A DNA stretch of 64,000 nucleotides, taken from the NCBI RefSeq assembly GCF_004193775.1, contig NC_041019.1:13254204-13318203 (forward strand), given 5' to 3'. This DNA is from Glycine soja (taxonomy: Eukaryota; Streptophyta; Magnoliopsida; Fabales; Fabaceae). The position numbers were made by a program, and so were the translations under genes. The notes under the pieces are model-generated. The model worked only from the letters and a program-made list of their open reading frames with translations. It was not told the DNA's origin and made no database searches. This document shows positions 1 through 12,493 of this stretch, piece by piece. Position 1 is the stretch's first letter; each line of letters starts with the position of its first letter.

Positions 1-445
1 AACTCAATTTGAATCACCCTAGGAAGTTAAATTTGTAAATACTCATATTATAGGTAACAAAAAATTAGATTTATGTCACTAGTATATGTTTAAATTCATT
101 TTTTTTGTAATATTCAGGTTGAGATTCTTGTTGTTACCATTGAGACTCTAGCTCTAGCTCCTTCTCCTCAGTCAAGCAAGGTAAGGCCTTTCGCATATTC
201 TACTTTTTCTTTTACAACATCATATTGATGAAGTATCAAAATACATAATTTATGTCATGTTCTCTCTCTCCTTTTGCACAAGTAAAGGAAATCCAGTTTT
301 GTGTGACTATGTCTTCCACATGTAATGTTGTTTAACTTTATTTTCTTATGTTAATTATAAGGTAGATGAATGTTAACTTCATAGCTACCTTTTCCTCCAT
401 TTATGTTTTATATACTGAAGTTTGTGCACTTGCTTGCATTTAGAT
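1..445. other. AT-rich stretch upstream of the CACTA transposase remnant
   Basis: No convincing gene. A short open stretch at about 118-181 is followed by a GTAAGG donor-like sequence and could be a stray exon, but I do not recognise its translation. Position just before the transposase start suggests this is the interior or 5' part of the same decayed CACTA element; that is inference. Confidence 0.3.
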
Positions 446-1320
446 ATGGATAAATCTTGGATCAAGTTGCCACACAATACAACATAATATTTGGTGGGAT
501 TGAATAACTTTTTAGATTTTGCCTTTCAAAATGTTGCTAGTGCGTGTACAATAAGTTGTCCATGCAGTCAATGTGGCTTTAGGAAGTGGAGAACTCGATA
601 AGAAGTGTATGACCACTTGGTTTGTAAACCATTTCCTGAAGGTTACACATTTTGATGTCGTCATGGAGAGATGGTATCAAGGGAACCTCTTCTTTCCCAA
701 CCTGTAATTCAAGACATATTCGTGGATGAGGATCGTGGGATAGAGACACTAAATGAAGATCCAATGCATATAATGATAAATGATGCATTTGGATTGTCTA
801 GATTGTGTGCCAATGAAGAGTCATTTCCATCATCACCTGAACATAGTGGTGGGGTGAAGGAGGTATACTGAAAATGCATCATGGAATGGCTAAGGAATTT
901 GATTTACTTAAAGATGGAGAGCAACCGCTTTATGATGGATGCACTGAGTATTCAAAATTGTCATTCTTGGTGAAATTATATCACATGAAAGTGTTGTGTC
1001 GAGTTAGTGACAAAGCAATGACCATGATCATTGAATTGTTGCATGATGCCTTCAAACATGCAAACATCCCTACATCTAATTATGATGCAAAGAAACTCCT
1101 CAACAAGTTTGGTCTTCATTACACTAAGATACATGCATGTCCTAAGGGTTGCATGTTATATTAGGGGGAAGATGTAGATAAAGAGGAACACAAAACATGT
1201 CATACATCTAGGTGGAAGCAAAAGAAGCAAAATGGTCGTGAGAATGTTAATGATCATGGTTTAATGGTTGGGAGGCAACAAAAAAAATTGCCCACAAAAT
1301 TTTTATGATACTTTCCATTG
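446..1320 (+). pseudogene. Decayed CACTA (En/Spm) transposase, N-terminal part
   Basis: Reading from the ATG at 446 gives a protein opening MDKSWIKLP, with a zinc-binding CPCSQCGF-type segment and PFPEGYTF, the layout of the transposase-associated domain at the start of plant CACTA transposases. After a frameshift near 870 the frame starting at 874 carries the DLLKDGEQPLY ... KLSFLVKLYH ... YTKIHACPKGCMLY block that precedes the catalytic region in this family. In-frame stops lie at 485-487, 599-601 and 653-655, then at 1162-1164 and near 1306, where a KKLPTKFL-like block follows. The catalytic domain itself is absent, so the copy cannot make transposase. Several of the stops fit C-to-T or G-to-A changes from conserved codons, as expected for an old methylated repeat. 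Family assignment is firm; element boundaries were not found. Confidence 0.85.
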
Positions 1321-1558
1321 ATACTGAGGTTGAAAAGGATGCTTATTGTATGTTTCCCTTATCATATCTCTTGGTTTGTTATAATGTTTTAATGCATTTG
1401 TGGAAATAATAAATCATTCTTTTTTTTTTTATTAATGCTACAACAACAACAATGTTATGGTGATCAAGAGCAACAACCTTAGGAAGACTCTTATGTCCTT
1501 ATTGTCCTTAGTATTTGAACTATTAGAGATACCTTTTGAAATTGTAATCAGACTATTA

Positions 1559-1760
1559 GTTAGACTTGGTTATATTATTTTGAGACATTTGACTTTTTGT
1601 TTACACTTGGTGATATTATTGAGACATTTGGTTTTTTGTTTAGACTTGGTGTGATATTATTAAGACAATTGGTTTTTTTGTTTAGACTTGGTGATATTAT
1701 TGAGACAATTGTTTTTTTAGACATGGTGATATTTATTTTGAGACCATTGGTTTTTGTCTT
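1559..1760. repeat. Degenerate minisatellite, about 40 bp unit, five copies
   Basis: A motif of the form AGACTTGGTGATATTATTGA followed by GACAWTTGGTTTTTTGTTT recurs near 1560, 1602, 1641, 1683 and 1719, each copy differing by small indels. It is AT-rich, non-coding, and lies between the transposase remnant and the ClpP fragment. Confidence 0.7.
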
Positions 1761-1797
1761 AGTCTAATATGATTAATGTGATTGGTTTTATTGGCAG

Positions 1798-1890
1798 GAA
1801 GTTGATGCAGGTGTGAAATTAATTGGCACAACAAGTCACTTTGTGATTGAGGGACTTGTTGCTGTACCTATTATTGAACAAATGGTGAAC
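1798..1890 (+). other. Possible isolated exon of unknown origin
   Basis: A pyrimidine-rich run ending TTGGCAG precedes an open stretch reading EVDAGVKLIGTTSHFVIEGL and then VAVPIIEQM. It looks like a conserved protein segment with an acceptor-like site, but I cannot name the family. It may be another captured gene piece beside the ClpP exons, or chance. Confidence 0.2.
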
Positions 1891-2175
1891 AAAGTTGAGT
1901 GTTCACCTTCTGTTTAGTCTTTGTATTTTAACTACTAACAATATGTTTTGGTAAGATTGTCATAGTTAATACTAAGACTTCTGTTTAGTCTCATAGTCAC
2001 AGGTAATACTAAGACTGTTCTTTATTTCATCCACTCCCCTCTTGAATCCTATGGCTTATATTACCCTTTATTTCTTGTTAGCATTGATAATATGATACTG
2101 AAATTGATTTTTAGTTGATTGTACACTTGGTATTAAATCTTTCACGTATCCATACTTGTATCCATTGACCTTTTC

Positions 2176-2452
2176 ATGAGCAGTATGGGTGCTTTTCTGC
2201 TTAGCGCAGGGACTAAAGGTAATGATTCTTTTAACTTGCAGTCATTGTATGTATTTGTTCCTTATTTTTGTTTATTTTTTGTGTTTCTTATTTCCCTGTT
2301 TTCTTGATAAAAGAAAAATGCTTCTTCTAAGTTCTAATTAAAATCCCTTCCTTACTTATGAAGGAAAGAGATATAGCTTGCAAAATTCAAGGATAATGAT
2401 TCACCAACCTCTTAGTGGAGCTCAAGGAGGACAAACTGACATAGGTATACAG
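2176..2452 (+). pseudogene. Fragment of a plastid ClpP protease subunit gene (two exons, ClpP5-like)
   Basis: The first block (2176-2218) reads MSSMGAFLLSAGTK and ends at a GT donor (AAAG|GTAATG). The second (2364-2452) follows an AG acceptor, continues in frame as [20 protein letters not shown] then [10 protein letters not shown], and ends at CAG|GTACAG. This matches the segment of chloroplast ClpP that holds the catalytic serine (the S before MGAFLL) and histidine (MIHQP). ClpP forms the proteolytic chamber of the stromal Clp protease; nuclear ClpP5 is the closest match I can recall. The rest of the protein, including the N-terminus, transit peptide and the exon carrying the catalytic aspartate, is not present. 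Retained introns mean this came from genomic DNA and not from a retrocopy. Lying 0.9 kb after a CACTA transposase remnant, it may be a captured fragment; a truncated local duplicate is the alternative. Confidence 0.75.
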
Positions 2453-3232
2453 GTACAGGCTCCATTTTCTTTTTTCCACCTTATTTTTTGCATAAACATC
2501 TTGTTTGTTTCTAATAGCTTATATACTATGATCATTTGAAATTAAAGCATATGTAGGTATTTGAAGTTGAGTAAGTGTTATGGTAGAAAGACCCAATTTC
2601 TTTTTTTTAATTGCGCTTCATGAAGTTCCAAAATAGAAGTGCATTTTGTTTATGTAGAAAATGGACCAAATTGGTCCTCAGCAGTATTTAAGTTCTGATG
2701 TTTTCAATCAGAAATGACTTGACACTGTGCCAGAGTTATTCTCTTTGTGACAGCTCACTTTAAATTACAATTTACAACTCTGAGGTTTGTTCCCGTGGTT
2801 CTAGTACAATAAACTAAAATGTTGAGTATTGGATTAAGTTGTTGGTTACATCTTGCTCTTGATTATCTTATTTTGAGAAAGTCTCTTAGAATTGAAAAAT
2901 GAAAAACTTGGGGCTGTTCAATCAATAGTATAGTTTGATGCAGTTTTTGCATTTTCACCAACCAAATCAACCTAATCAGCTCATGAAAAGTATATTTTTT
3001 GCATTTTGTCATGATCTTAAAGCCATTTGCTTGGAGCCTACAAAGTCTTATCACGCTATCATTTCCTTAGGGGACAAAATTGAAAATAATGATAATGATA
3101 ATGATATAGATCCAAAATTAAAAATAATGGTAATAGTAGTAATTACAGTTTTATAAGGATTTGAATTAGTTTCAGTTAGCAATAGAATGCAATTATAAGC
3201 AACATAGAAATAATAATTGATCATTAGCGGTC
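2453..3232. other. AT-rich non-coding stretch
   Basis: Nothing recognisable beyond a possible continuation of intron sequence after the ClpP fragment and a run of AATGAT triplets near 3085-3105. Short open frames on both strands here are AT-rich and unlike known proteins. Confidence 0.4.
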
Positions 3233-3288
3233 ATGTCCTAAATTCAACTTCACACTTATAATGTCCTAAATTCAACTTCACACTTATA
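3233..3288. repeat. 28 bp perfect tandem duplication
   Basis: The 28 bp unit starting ATGTCCTAAATTC at 3233 is repeated exactly at 3261. Confidence 0.9.
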
Positions 3289-3405
3289 ATTCTATAGTTT
3301 AATTAGAATTTTTGTTCTGGAAAAGGGAAAGCCTTTATGATAGATAGCATTAGTAGTTAGTTAGAGGTCTGTTAGTGTCTTTGTGAGGAGCTAGTTGGTT
3401 AGGTT

Positions 3406-3487
3406 AGTTGGGTAGGTTGAGATAGTAGAACAAATAAGGCATATTTAGTTGGGTAGGTTGAGATAGTAGAACAAATAAGGCATATTT
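3406..3487. repeat. 41 bp tandem duplication
   Basis: The unit starting AGTTGGGTAGGTTGAG at 3406 is repeated at 3447 with no visible change. It lies directly before the ACATCGGTT array. Confidence 0.9.
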
Positions 3488-3505
3488 TTTTTTAAAAGAC
3501 ATTCT

Positions 3506-3810
3506 ACATCGGTTATGTATCAAATGATGTAGAAAGTGACTATACAACATCGGTTTTGGCCTAATCGATGTAGAAAGTGTCTTTTTTTACATCAGCTTTT
3601 GAAGAACTGATATAGAAAATTCATTTTTTACAACGGTTTTCACAAAAATTGATGTTTTTGCATTTTTATGTATATTTCTTATTATACGACATCAATTTTG
3701 GGAAGAACAGATGTTAGATAGTGGATTTCAACATTGGTTTTTATGACTGATGTTAAAATTAATACTTTTAACGACGATAATTTCAACATCGGTTCATAAC
3801 TGATATTAAT
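3506..3810. repeat. Array of ACATCGGTT hairpin units (CACTA-type subterminal repeats)
   Basis: Successive units carry ACATCGGTT (or a decayed form) followed within 10-20 bp by the inverted half (A/T)CGATGTAGAAAG. The clearest are near 3506-3536 and 3547-3575, with degenerate ones at 3589-3620, about 3630-3655, about 3690-3715, about 3740-3765 and 3786-3808. Each can fold as a short stem-loop. Such arrays are found near the ends of soybean CACTA-like elements, and a similar unit sits beside a CACTA terminus at 15291, so I read this as a subterminal region. No terminus was identified next to this array. Confidence 0.6.
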
Positions 3811-6457
3811 AGATTATTTAGACTAAATGTCAAAACATAAGCTTCTCACAAATTTCATGGTGACTGAGAAATGAAGATTTAGCAAGCATTAAGACCGTAA
3901 AAGATATCAACGGTGAAGATTAAAGATACAAGTCATAAAGAGTGAAGATTGAAGAAAAAAATATCAACGACGAAGATTGAAGATACAAGTCATCAATGGT
4001 ATAAATTACTAGAAGTTATTAGTTAGGAGAAATTATTAGAAGTTATTGTGTAGTTATGAATCTTTGTCTATAAATACTAGTTTGCACCATGTAAAGGTTG
4101 AAACATGTAAACACTCACATATCCTATTAAGTCCACACAACGTTCACATATCAACGAGTTATAAAGACAATGTTCTCAACCACCATTTTGTTTCCATCAT
4201 TTTACTTTTTTTATCAGGTAATTTTATTTACTTTCATTTATCTTTATTGCGCATCTTCTCATCCCCTTCTCATTTCTATATTACTTTTTCCTTTCAATAA
4301 CATCTTTTTTGACTTAATATGTATCAATAGTTTGTTTGATTGTAGTTGTAATCATATATTTTAAATTGAACTAAACATAAAAATTAAAGACATAAACCAA
4401 TGGTGCAGGGCCTACCGGGAGGGTAAAAGGCCTCCAAAGGAATAATTGTTCCTTTCATTAAATATACTTATGAGATTATGTTTGTTAGAAAAAATGGACG
4501 CAAATTTCACCGTTAACACCTTGACCCTAAATTCAAGCCAATTAATGAGATGTTTCCAATTCATTAAACACGATAATTTAATTTGAAGACCACTGTTTGG
4601 CTAAGTTTAACTCCTCTAAGCATATGTAACTAGGTTTTCTACGTGATTGGATTTAACAAAATGTGTTGGCATAAAGGAGTGTTCAATTCTTGACAAATCA
4701 TCAAGTTTTCACTAATTTTCACAAATAAGTATTTTTCATTGAACTTTTGGCTCTATAGAAAGCTTATTCCAAGCTTTTACAACCTAGATATTCTTTGTCT
4801 ATCAAACCACTTCTGATTCTAAACAAATCAGTAGATTTGTTGATGTTTGATTGCATACAGAAAATGCCAGTCTTATAAAATGTTGAGAGCTTTATATATA
4901 CAAACTTAGAATATACAGAAAAGAGCTTGAAGATGAGAAATAATAAGGGATTTGAAAATGAGTTTGTTCTCTTGACTTCAACTCTTCAATTTTTTTTTTG
5001 GTATTTATAAATGTCTAGCTTTAGCAAGTAGCTGTTGTCTATAAAAGGTCTTCATTTTAACTCTTAGCTTGAGCTAGAAAAAGGTGTTTGTTGGTGCATT
5101 AGATGCTAGCATTAAACTCACATCCAGTACATGCTAATACACCACTATGCTTATATATCTTCCTTGAGCTACAATACTTCATCAATGAGCTTAAGAGGTC
5201 AAATCGAATTTAGGACATAGCGCATGTCTATCCGCAACAGGGTACAACAATTGGCACAGTTGATCTTTAATTGTTATTTTCCTTGACTTCGACATATCCT
5301 AAGAAGATGTTTGAACATTCTTTGCAGCAAAGATTCATGACAACAAAATGTTAACTTCGTCTTAAATGTATCTCAGAATTTTAACCTTTGTCTGCTTTCC
5401 TTTGTTCTATCAAACACACATAACTTTTAAACTTTATAATCATTTGCATCTAATAAAAATTATTGAAAGTCCTTATTCGTTTTATGATCCAACAATTTTA
5501 CCTTGTTAACCAATAAGAAATTATCATAAACATGAATACTTTTAAGATAATTATTGTAAAATCAACAAACTTATATGCATGATACTTAATTTGTGATTCA
5601 ATGACACTATAATTTTTTTTACATTATCAATATATATATATATATATATAAAACATATTATTACCTTAAAGATGCTTTTAAGAAATATTTAATATATTTT
5701 ATAAAATATCTTAAATTTCTTATAAAAATAAATATAAAACAATTCGATATACTTCTTACTTTTATTTGTATAAAACTTTTGTCCAAAAACAAAGCAATAC
5801 AGTTATTGTTGATTATTATTTATTAAATGCACGTTCTAATTGATTAGAGAACAACATGTACGTAATGCAAGTGTCATAGCATTTGAATAAATTAGATGCA
5901 TCAATCACGTCAGGAAGATAAAGGTTAAGTGAGTAGTTTGGAGTAGAGGAATCAAAGGTTAAGTGAGTGGTTTAGAATTGAGGAATCATCAATCGATTAG
6001 GTGAACATAAACCTAGTGAGAAAAAGACGTGACCTTTCCTTATATTTAAGAAGATAAACTAAGAAAAAAGTTACGAAACAAGAAGGAGGTCCCCACTTGC
6101 TAGGGATACAGGTACGGCTGAGTGAAGTTTCCAAGGTTCTCATGCTTAATGAAGAGCAACTGTTGTGTGATTTTGGAGCAAGTGAAATCAATAATCCTAG
6201 GAAAAAAAAATACATATAAGATTACTAATATAACATATACTTTTCTAGTTTCTACCGTCATTTTTATAATTAAACTTCCGTAAAATTACATGTCTCTTTC
6301 ATAACAAAAATTAAGTGCGAGTTTGAATTGCAGTGACAACTTCAATTTCCGTTTGCAGAAGCATCATATTTATGCTGGATTTGGACACTATCTTACATTA
6401 CATTTATGCTGTAGAAGATCACATGCTTCTTAATTCTTTGCTATCACACTCTAATAA
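3811..6457. other. Intergenic repeats and unassigned sequence
   Basis: From about 3850 to 4220 there is LTR-like sequence: two partial repeats of a GAAGATTRAAGATACAAGTCAT motif and a TATAAATACTAG box near 4069. No paired LTR or target duplication was found. A TA microsatellite lies at 5630-5650. The remainder, including 4380-5620 and 5660-6457, shows no coding signature that I recognise; open frames are short and low-complexity. Confidence 0.35.
5630..5650. repeat. (TA)n microsatellite
   Basis: About ten uninterrupted TA dinucleotides. Confidence 0.9.
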
Positions 6458-7114
6458 GAGTTTGTTTGGACAAGAGAATTTAAAATTTTGATAAATTTTA
6501 AATTTTAAGAATTCTAAATATTTTAATTAAAATTTTTTTATTTTCAGAATTTTGTGTTTGAATAAAAAAAATTTAAAATTGTGAGAGTGAAAGAAAATAA
6601 ATGCAAAGAGAAAAGAATATATAGTTGGTTTGCTTCCAAAAAAAATACTGATGCAGCATGGGAAGTCACAGGGAAACTGGGACACGATGTACACCACCGC
6701 ACCCGACCACTCAACGGCGCAAGGCGTGACCCAGACCCTCTGAATCGGCGAGCACCTCTGTCACGTGATGGATAGCGATGCCTGCTCCCTTGACTGGTGG
6801 GTGCAGTTCTAGGTGTCCTCATACACCTACACTCGATCGATGCTCCACAAGCTCAGAATATGTTTCTTGTAGATGAGGATCATCGGTGTGAGAGAAGTAT
6901 CGTGAGTTCAAGAACGAGATTTTAGAAACTTTCAGGTGAAAAAGAAGATGAAAGTTATAAAGGAAATAAGTGAACATTTTAAAAGATTCTTTCATCAAGA
7001 AGATAATTTTAATTTCTCACATTTTAGATGTTTAAAATTCTGTTTTAAAATTCCAGAAATTTAAATTCTCTCATAAATTACTTTTCTTAATTAAAATTCT
7101 CTATCTAAACACAT
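6458..7114. mobile_element. Small terminal-inverted-repeat DNA transposon carrying a GC-rich insert
   Basis: The left end (TGTTTGGACAAGAGAATTTA near 6463) and the reverse complement of the right end (TGTTTAGATAGAGAATTTTA near 7113) match imperfectly and are both followed by long AATTTTAAA-rich stretches, as in non-autonomous TIR elements of soybean. The centre, about 6645-6840, is strikingly GC-rich against this AT-rich background and does not match a protein I know. No target duplication could be fixed, so the superfamily (Mutator or PIF/Harbinger) is open. The GC-rich core could be a captured genic fragment. Confidence 0.5.
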
Positions 7115-8147
7115 TAATTACATTCAGCCAATTTATCTTTAAATCTTGGATGAGAGGATTTGTTTATGGATAAATTATCACAAAGCAATACAGGGACGGA
7201 TCGTAGGCAACAAGGGGCGCTTCATCAGTTTTGTTTTTTTTTTTTTAATTATACAGAGATTTAATTTTTAATTAAAATAGAATTTTGTAATTATAAATTC
7301 AGGTAAAGGTCTAGAAAGTTAATAATATACTATCAAATAATAGGCTTCTTGGTGTGGTACGCATGTTAATTAGGCACTACAACAATTTAATAAATTATAA
7401 AATTTCATTATATTACAGACTCTAAAATTTAGTTATTTCTTAATTAAAATATAAATTCTCTTGGGGTGATTTAAATTTTTAAGTATATGCGAATATTAGA
7501 TTAATTTTACATTGCATATTTTAGTCACGTCATATATTATCGTTTTTAATGGATTTAAAAAATATTTTCTACACCGGTGATATCTTTATTTATATATTGT
7601 ATTGTATCAGTATCTTGAAATATATTCATATTTTTAAGTTGAAATTTATCTACTTTCGATACTTCTCTGGCACATATTTCAGATCTATCTATATATTATG
7701 GAGGGTGTGAAGAATTTTTATATGAATTGAGTCTACTAGCATAATTAGCTTTCTAGTATTTAATTCGGTATTTCCACAGACATATATAACTTATTCTTTT
7801 TCTTTAGAGATTTCAGGTGTTTCTCACGGGAAGGAATTTTGTTTAAGTATGCTGATTATAAGTGATAAAATTTTCACTCTCAATATTTAATACTATTATA
7901 CAGTAGTAACTAAGATTTTAAAGTTAAGATGTTTTTATTTCGACCGTACAATCTTTATATAAAAATCGATCTCTATATAAAAAATATCTCACACACGGGG
8001 GAATCTTATGCACAATGATTGAGAAAGTACCCCATAAAGTATGGGAAACAATTAGAAATTAAGTTTAGGAGGATATGTTCGCCACTCCTACATCTATATA
8101 ATGTTTATTCTTTCCATTAAATGAAAAAAAAATGGACTAGATGAACC
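7115..8147. other. AT-rich upstream region of the acyltransferase gene
   Basis: No gene or transposon recognised. Presumably distal promoter sequence and intergenic DNA. Confidence 0.4.
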
Positions 8148-8265
8148 AACATTGACTCCAATTAAAAATATAAGACCTATAGAACTAATAAAAAAACATT
8201 GGCTCCAATTAAAGACACCTGTACCATCCCACTAAGCTTATAAATACATAAGACCTATAGAACTA
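8148..8265 (+). promoter_or_regulatory. Proximal promoter of the acyltransferase gene with direct repeats
   Basis: A TATAAATA box at 8239-8246 lies 102 bp upstream of the ATG. Two motifs are each present twice: ATAAGACCTATAGAACTA at 8170-8187 and 8248-8265 (perfect), and ACATTG(A/G)CTCCAATTAAA at about 8150-8167 and 8197-8214 (one mismatch, contains CCAAT). The layout looks like a partial tandem duplication of about 50-80 bp spanning the CCAAT/TATA region. Regulatory meaning is inference. Confidence 0.6.
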
Positions 8266-8347
8266 GTACTGCGAGGCCAATCAATTAACTTGGAAATTAA
8301 TCAAACACTCTTAATCACATCTTACCCCTAAAATATTCTTATCCAAA

Positions 8348-10903
8348 ATGGGTGTTGAGAATGGAGATTTCTCCGTGAATGTGACCAATGAAGAAGTGGT
8401 GGCAGCAGTGGTACCAATGCAAGAACATTGGCTCCCACTCTCTAACCTTGACCTACTCCTACCTCCAGTTGATGTAGGAGTCTTCTTTTGCTACAAAAAC
8501 CCCATATCCACAACCTTAGGGGATAATGGCAACAAAATGACCTTTGGATCCATGGTGGGGACTCTAAAAAAAGCCTTAGCACGAGCTCTAATCTCTTATT
8601 ATGTATTTGCAGGAGAAGTTGTGCCTAACAATATGGGTGAACCCGAAGTGCTTTGTAATAATCGTGGGGTTGATTTTGTTGAAGCTGTGGCAGATGTTGA
8701 GCTAAAGTGCCTCAACTTTTACAACCCGGATGACACCATTGAGGGCAGGTTTGTTCCAAAGAAGAAGAATGGTGTGCTGGCTGTCCAGGTACTATATATA
8801 TAGATAGTACTATATGTTAACAATAATTACTAACAGGGCATAATGCCATTATTCATTAAAAACATCAAAATATGCATGGGATCTATATATGGTCATAAGA
8901 AGTAGGGTCATCCTCCTGATGTATATTTTATGGGTCCATGATGAAATAATATATAAAGATTTTTTATTTATTTATAAGAATCGAAGATGCCTATCTTAGA
9001 CAGAGACTCTTTTGTGTACAAGTATGATAAATATATATTTCATAAAAATTAGACACAAAATTTCATTAAAAATAATAAATTTTATTAAATACAAAATGTT
9101 AATTTTCTTTACTCGAATCCATAAAGATATAAGATATCGCATGCAATAAACATTTCTTTTTTAGAATTTCAAATTTTCTTAGCTTTAATACACAAAAAAG
9201 TTAAAATTTAGGAATTAAAAGAGTTTTAGACAAGCTAACAAAATGAAGTTGTTATTTAAAGAAATTGAATTTTTTCCCCTCCTCATACTATAGCTGTTTG
9301 AAATTTTTTGGACCTCCTTTGATCATGAGTCCTGGGTAGTCGCATCGCAAAACAACCCCTCAAGCCCTGATAAGAAGGAAAATCCTAATTAGCATGAAAA
9401 CCATTTTTTTTTTTTATCAAGAGTCATAATATTTGAACTCCTATAATAACACTTAATTGATATTCCTCATTCTTTTTTTTTTTTTCTCTACTTTCCTGCC
9501 ACATCACGTTCTCAATCATATCAATTATTTATTTATTTTTAGGTATACTCTTGGATATTCAAATATCTTTTACACTTTGTCAAAATCATATGAAACGTGT
9601 TTATTGTCAAAACTTATTTTATGTTATATTTTTTACATAAATATGTTTCAAGTCTTTGTGATATATTTGTTTTATGTTCTTAGTTCTCATAATTTTTTTA
9701 TGGTTTTAATTCTTGTAACATTTATTTTATGATTTTCGTCATTGACACTATTCATTGATGATGTGTCAACAATCCATTTGAGAATAGACTTGACATTTCT
9801 TAAATAATAGAGACTCAAATAAATATATTCTAATATAAGAGGAACCAATATCAGAAGTTTCCAATTTTATAAGGATTAAAAAAATATATAATAAAAGCAT
9901 ACAAAAAGTATAAAAATTAAAAACAAAAAAAAATTAAATATAATATTATGACTAAAATATATTTAAGTCTATATTTTTTAAGTTTATGTTTGCCTTTAAA
10001 ATAACATTGGTCCGAGTTGCATTTCATTTAAGAGAAATGTTTTGTGGACACTTCAATCTTATTTTCACCTAGAGAAAGATGTAGAAATAGAAGAAATAGG
10101 AAGTGTTTCCTTAACACAGACTTCACAAATGGAAATATTATCTATATTCTTTTTTAAAAAATCAATAATTTCTTATAAAAAGAAGCTGATGGATACTAAG
10201 AGATGGAAAAGGTTTGGATTTTTGTTTTCCAACAACCATAACAAACTAGAATTGAATCTTAATCTTCATGTATCTGTTCCAATCCTTCACTACTTCACCG
10301 TTAGGTCGATCTTAGAGTGTTGTATTTGGAACATGTTTGGAACACGATTTGTATTTGAAGTAGTTTGGAACACGATTAGTGTTTGATGAATCATATGAAG
10401 CTCCTCATTAGTATACTTAATGAAGAGTTTATCTGTTGGTGCCAGTTGTCGCATTAATCCCCGCAGGTAACGGAAACTATATACGTACGTAATATTTCAC
10501 AATTTTTTTTTAACACGTAACTCGTCCTAAAAAAATTCCATCCGTTTCTCCCCCACTTTATTCGGGTGTGAAATTAAAACATTATTAGGATATTGAATCT
10601 TTGTCTGTGACCGTATTGTCAAATCTATCCACAACCAGAAACCTAACTAACTAGCGAACTAATTGAATGAGTAACAGTAGCACTGAATATCACATGATGC
10701 TTATCTTATATTCGATAATAGACTTTACATTTCTTAAATTATAAATTTTATATTGAAATATATGTTACAATGTGTGAAATTGATATTCTAGGTGTAAATT
10801 AAACAAGCTCTATTGGATCATGAATATAGTTTAATTAAAGAGTATTTATATTAAGTTTTTCAAAAAATTAATATTATGTTAAAATGACATTTTTGAATCA
10901 GGA

Positions 10904-10953
<50 letters not shown>

Positions 10954-12424
10954 TAAATTTCAATATTCAATTTTTTAATAAAGCCCCATTTGAAAGCTTA
11001 TAAACAACTCACTCAAACTTATTTTGTATGATAAGTTAAGTATCAATGCTGATATTTTGAAATACTCATGATTGTGTATGTGACTTTAAAAGGTCATGTG
11101 TGTGTCAGTCACTTTAAAAGGTTATTTTTTTTTTTATTTTAATGTTGATCATTCAAATAATAGACACATGCACCAAGCATGAACGAAACTAGAAAAATAT
11201 GTTAAGGGGGCAAAATTTTAACACATAATAAACAAGATTAAAAATAACTAAATTTTAATTATTTATTATCTAAAATTTAGTTTAATAAATATGAAATATT
11301 AAATAACATATAAAAGTAACTATAATTACCTTTAATGCAAGATTATAGTGAAATTGTTGAAATTTGTGGTATAGGCACATGGTGGAATAGATCAAAACCA
11401 TTGTTTTTTTTCTAAAATGTGTGTTTGGTTTTACGATGGAGAATTTATTTCCAATTTATATTTAATTTTAGATATATTTTACATGTTTGATTTCATATTA
11501 ACAAAAAGTTTAATTGGATTCAAAATTTTATATTAAATTTTATTCCTAATTTGATTTTATAGTAAAAATATCCAAACATAAATCAAATCATTTCAAAATC
11601 AATTCTATTCAAAATTAATTTCATCAATACTTATTCAAACACACTCGAGTTTTTTTGAGTTGTGATGCTTCAACTTCATATTTGTTATCAATAAAATTAT
11701 TCATAAGTTATTAAATCTTAAAATAAAAAATATAGTTTAAAAGAAAAAAAATTAATACTTGATATACATGCAATACTTATTTATTCCAACAAACATCTAA
11801 ATATATAGATAAAGGTATAGTATAATCTTAAAGCCTAAACTATATATCAGTAAAAGGGGGAGCGGGAGGTAAGAAATTTAGAAGGAGTCATGAGAAAAAG
11901 TAGGGGCAGGGGGAGGGGGCAAAGTATATAACATTTGATGCATGTATTAAGCACACCTTATGCATAGGGCCCCTTATCCTGAACGTGGTTCCGCCCCCTG
12001 ATACCAAGATATGAGAAGTGTTTCAGTGAGTGAGAACAATTCTCATTTTGAAAATGTGAAAATCTTAAATTTGCATCATACAATTAAACATCAGTATGCA
12101 GAAAACATAATCACTTTAGAAAGTCACATGCATTTTCCTTTTAAATTTAACCATTCAAATCACACATATACAGGAGTATCAAGTATCAACTAAGAACAGT
12201 TTTCAAATTTTTTTGGCAGCAATAACTGAAGTATCCACTAATGATTCATTTTTACTTGGAGTATCTGTTTGATAATTTTTATTGTGATTTTTTCTTTAAA
12301 TCATATTTTTTTCATTTATAAAACTCAATCTTACTTAAAAATTAAGTTTAATATTACTCCAATTAATAACTTATTGATAAATAATTCTCAATTTAAGAAT
12401 GTAAGAAACATTAAAAATCTAGGT

Positions 12425-12493
<69 letters not shown>

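Noticed and set aside
10042..10386. 114-codon plus-strand frame in the acyltransferase intron
   Set aside because: Low-complexity, AT-driven composition, no recognisable domain, and inside an intron.
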